A stretch of DNA of 13,957 nucleotides from assembly GCA_009695405.1 (NCBI GenBank), contig SIAZ01000077.1, positions 1-13,957 on the forward strand, read 5' to 3'. The number at the start of each line of letters is the position of its first letter. The stretch's first letter is position 1. The translations under genes were made by a program, and so were the position numbers. Positions 13,812 to 13,957 of the stretch are shown here, one piece after another. The notes beneath the pieces were generated by a model. The model was given only the letters and a program-made list of their open reading frames with translations. It did no database searches and was not told the origin of the DNA. This DNA comes from Pedosphaera sp. Its GTDB lineage: Bacteria; Verrucomicrobiota; Verrucomicrobiia; Limisphaerales; UBA9464.

Positions 13812-13957
13812 GTAAGCGTACGCCCAACCCCATGGTTCACTAGTTAGCGAAAGTAGGATATTCCGCGATCGAAGGCGGGGGGAGAAAGGTCGATCGACCG
13901 GATTAGGCTTTCGCCGGTTTCCAGTTCCAAGGCAGGAGTTCGGCAACGGTGTGGTTC
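13812..13957 (-). mobile_element. IS66-family element, right end (runs off the right edge)
   Basis: The plus strand at 13812 begins GTAAGCGTACGCCCAACCCC, which fits the GTAAGCG terminal inverted repeat of IS66 elements read inward. Ninety-one bases in lies the stop of a TnpC-like transposase frame (13903). The host larC frame stops matching its family exactly at this point. IS66 insertions usually duplicate 8 bp, so CAACTTGT (13804-13811) should recur at the far end. The 91-base tail also holds the perfect palindrome GGTCGATCGACC (13888-13899). Confidence 0.82.
13903..13957 (-). CDS. tnpC: IS66-family transposase TnpC, last 17 residues
   Basis: The frame reads N-H-T-V-A-E-L-L-P-W-N-W-K-P-A-K-A-stop. 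V-A-E-L-L-P-W-N-W is the characteristic C-terminal end of the IS66 transposase (the IS66 C-terminal element domain). The rest of TnpC and the accessory TnpA/TnpB genes lie right of the window, so activity cannot be judged. Its position, close to the GTAAGCG end, is as in known IS66 elements. Confidence 0.85.
   Translation of the reverse strand, partial: NHTVAELLPWNWKPAKA

Noticed and set aside
13812..13833. G-V-R in the frame upstream of the larC fragment, which could have been read as the conserved GVR of LarC
   Set aside because: The spacing to the L-x-R-E motif is about five residues too short, and the same bases form the IS66 terminal sequence, so the match is taken as chance.

Overview
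The window most likely comes from a Verrucomicrobiota (PVC-group) genome. The indications are a prepilin-like protein with the H-X9-DG C-terminal motif, secreted proteins ending in an 'LE(A/T)SSDxxxWT...FYRVKA' module, a PEP-CTERM-like motif, a CWC-DUF5522 cysteine-rich protein, start sites with weak or absent Shine-Dalgarno sequences, and amidohydrolase types common in that phylum. This assignment is an inference from protein character, not from a marker gene.

Layout. (1) 1-1155: the end of an IS3-family element (running off the left edge) sits inside a hybrid sensor kinase, leaving its ATPase C-terminus, receiver and Hpt domains. (2) 1290-4905, minus strand: a class-I cobalamin (B12) riboswitch with a long structured leader heads a run of four genes: a secreted surface protein, a small CWC-DUF5522 cysteine-rich protein, a second secreted protein with a homologous C-terminal module, and an H-X9-DG pseudopilin translationally coupled to it. 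(3) 5007-7045, minus strand: a compact operon of Nudix hydrolase (with a one-base frameshift), HAD-Nudix fusion and folB. Together these chemistries could convert dihydroneopterin triphosphate to 6-hydroxymethyl-dihydropterin. (4) 7111-9360, plus strand: two amidohydrolase-superfamily exported proteins. (5) 9388-11170, minus strand: an RG-rich protein of unknown function with its own terminator. (6) 11475-13957: a decaying accessory stretch with a broken type I restriction-modification M/S gene, a broken purple-acid-phosphatase-like gene, an apparently intact SAM methyltransferase, and a larC fragment cut by an IS66-family element that runs off the right edge.

The two most interesting points are the B12 riboswitch driving an envelope/pseudopilin gene set with no recognisable TonB receptor or B12 enzyme in it, and the Nudix/HAD-Nudix/FolB operon as a candidate dedicated route through the usually unassigned dephosphorylation steps of folate synthesis. 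Both ends of the window are IS junctions, and at least five genes are interrupted or decayed, so genome decay is a second theme.
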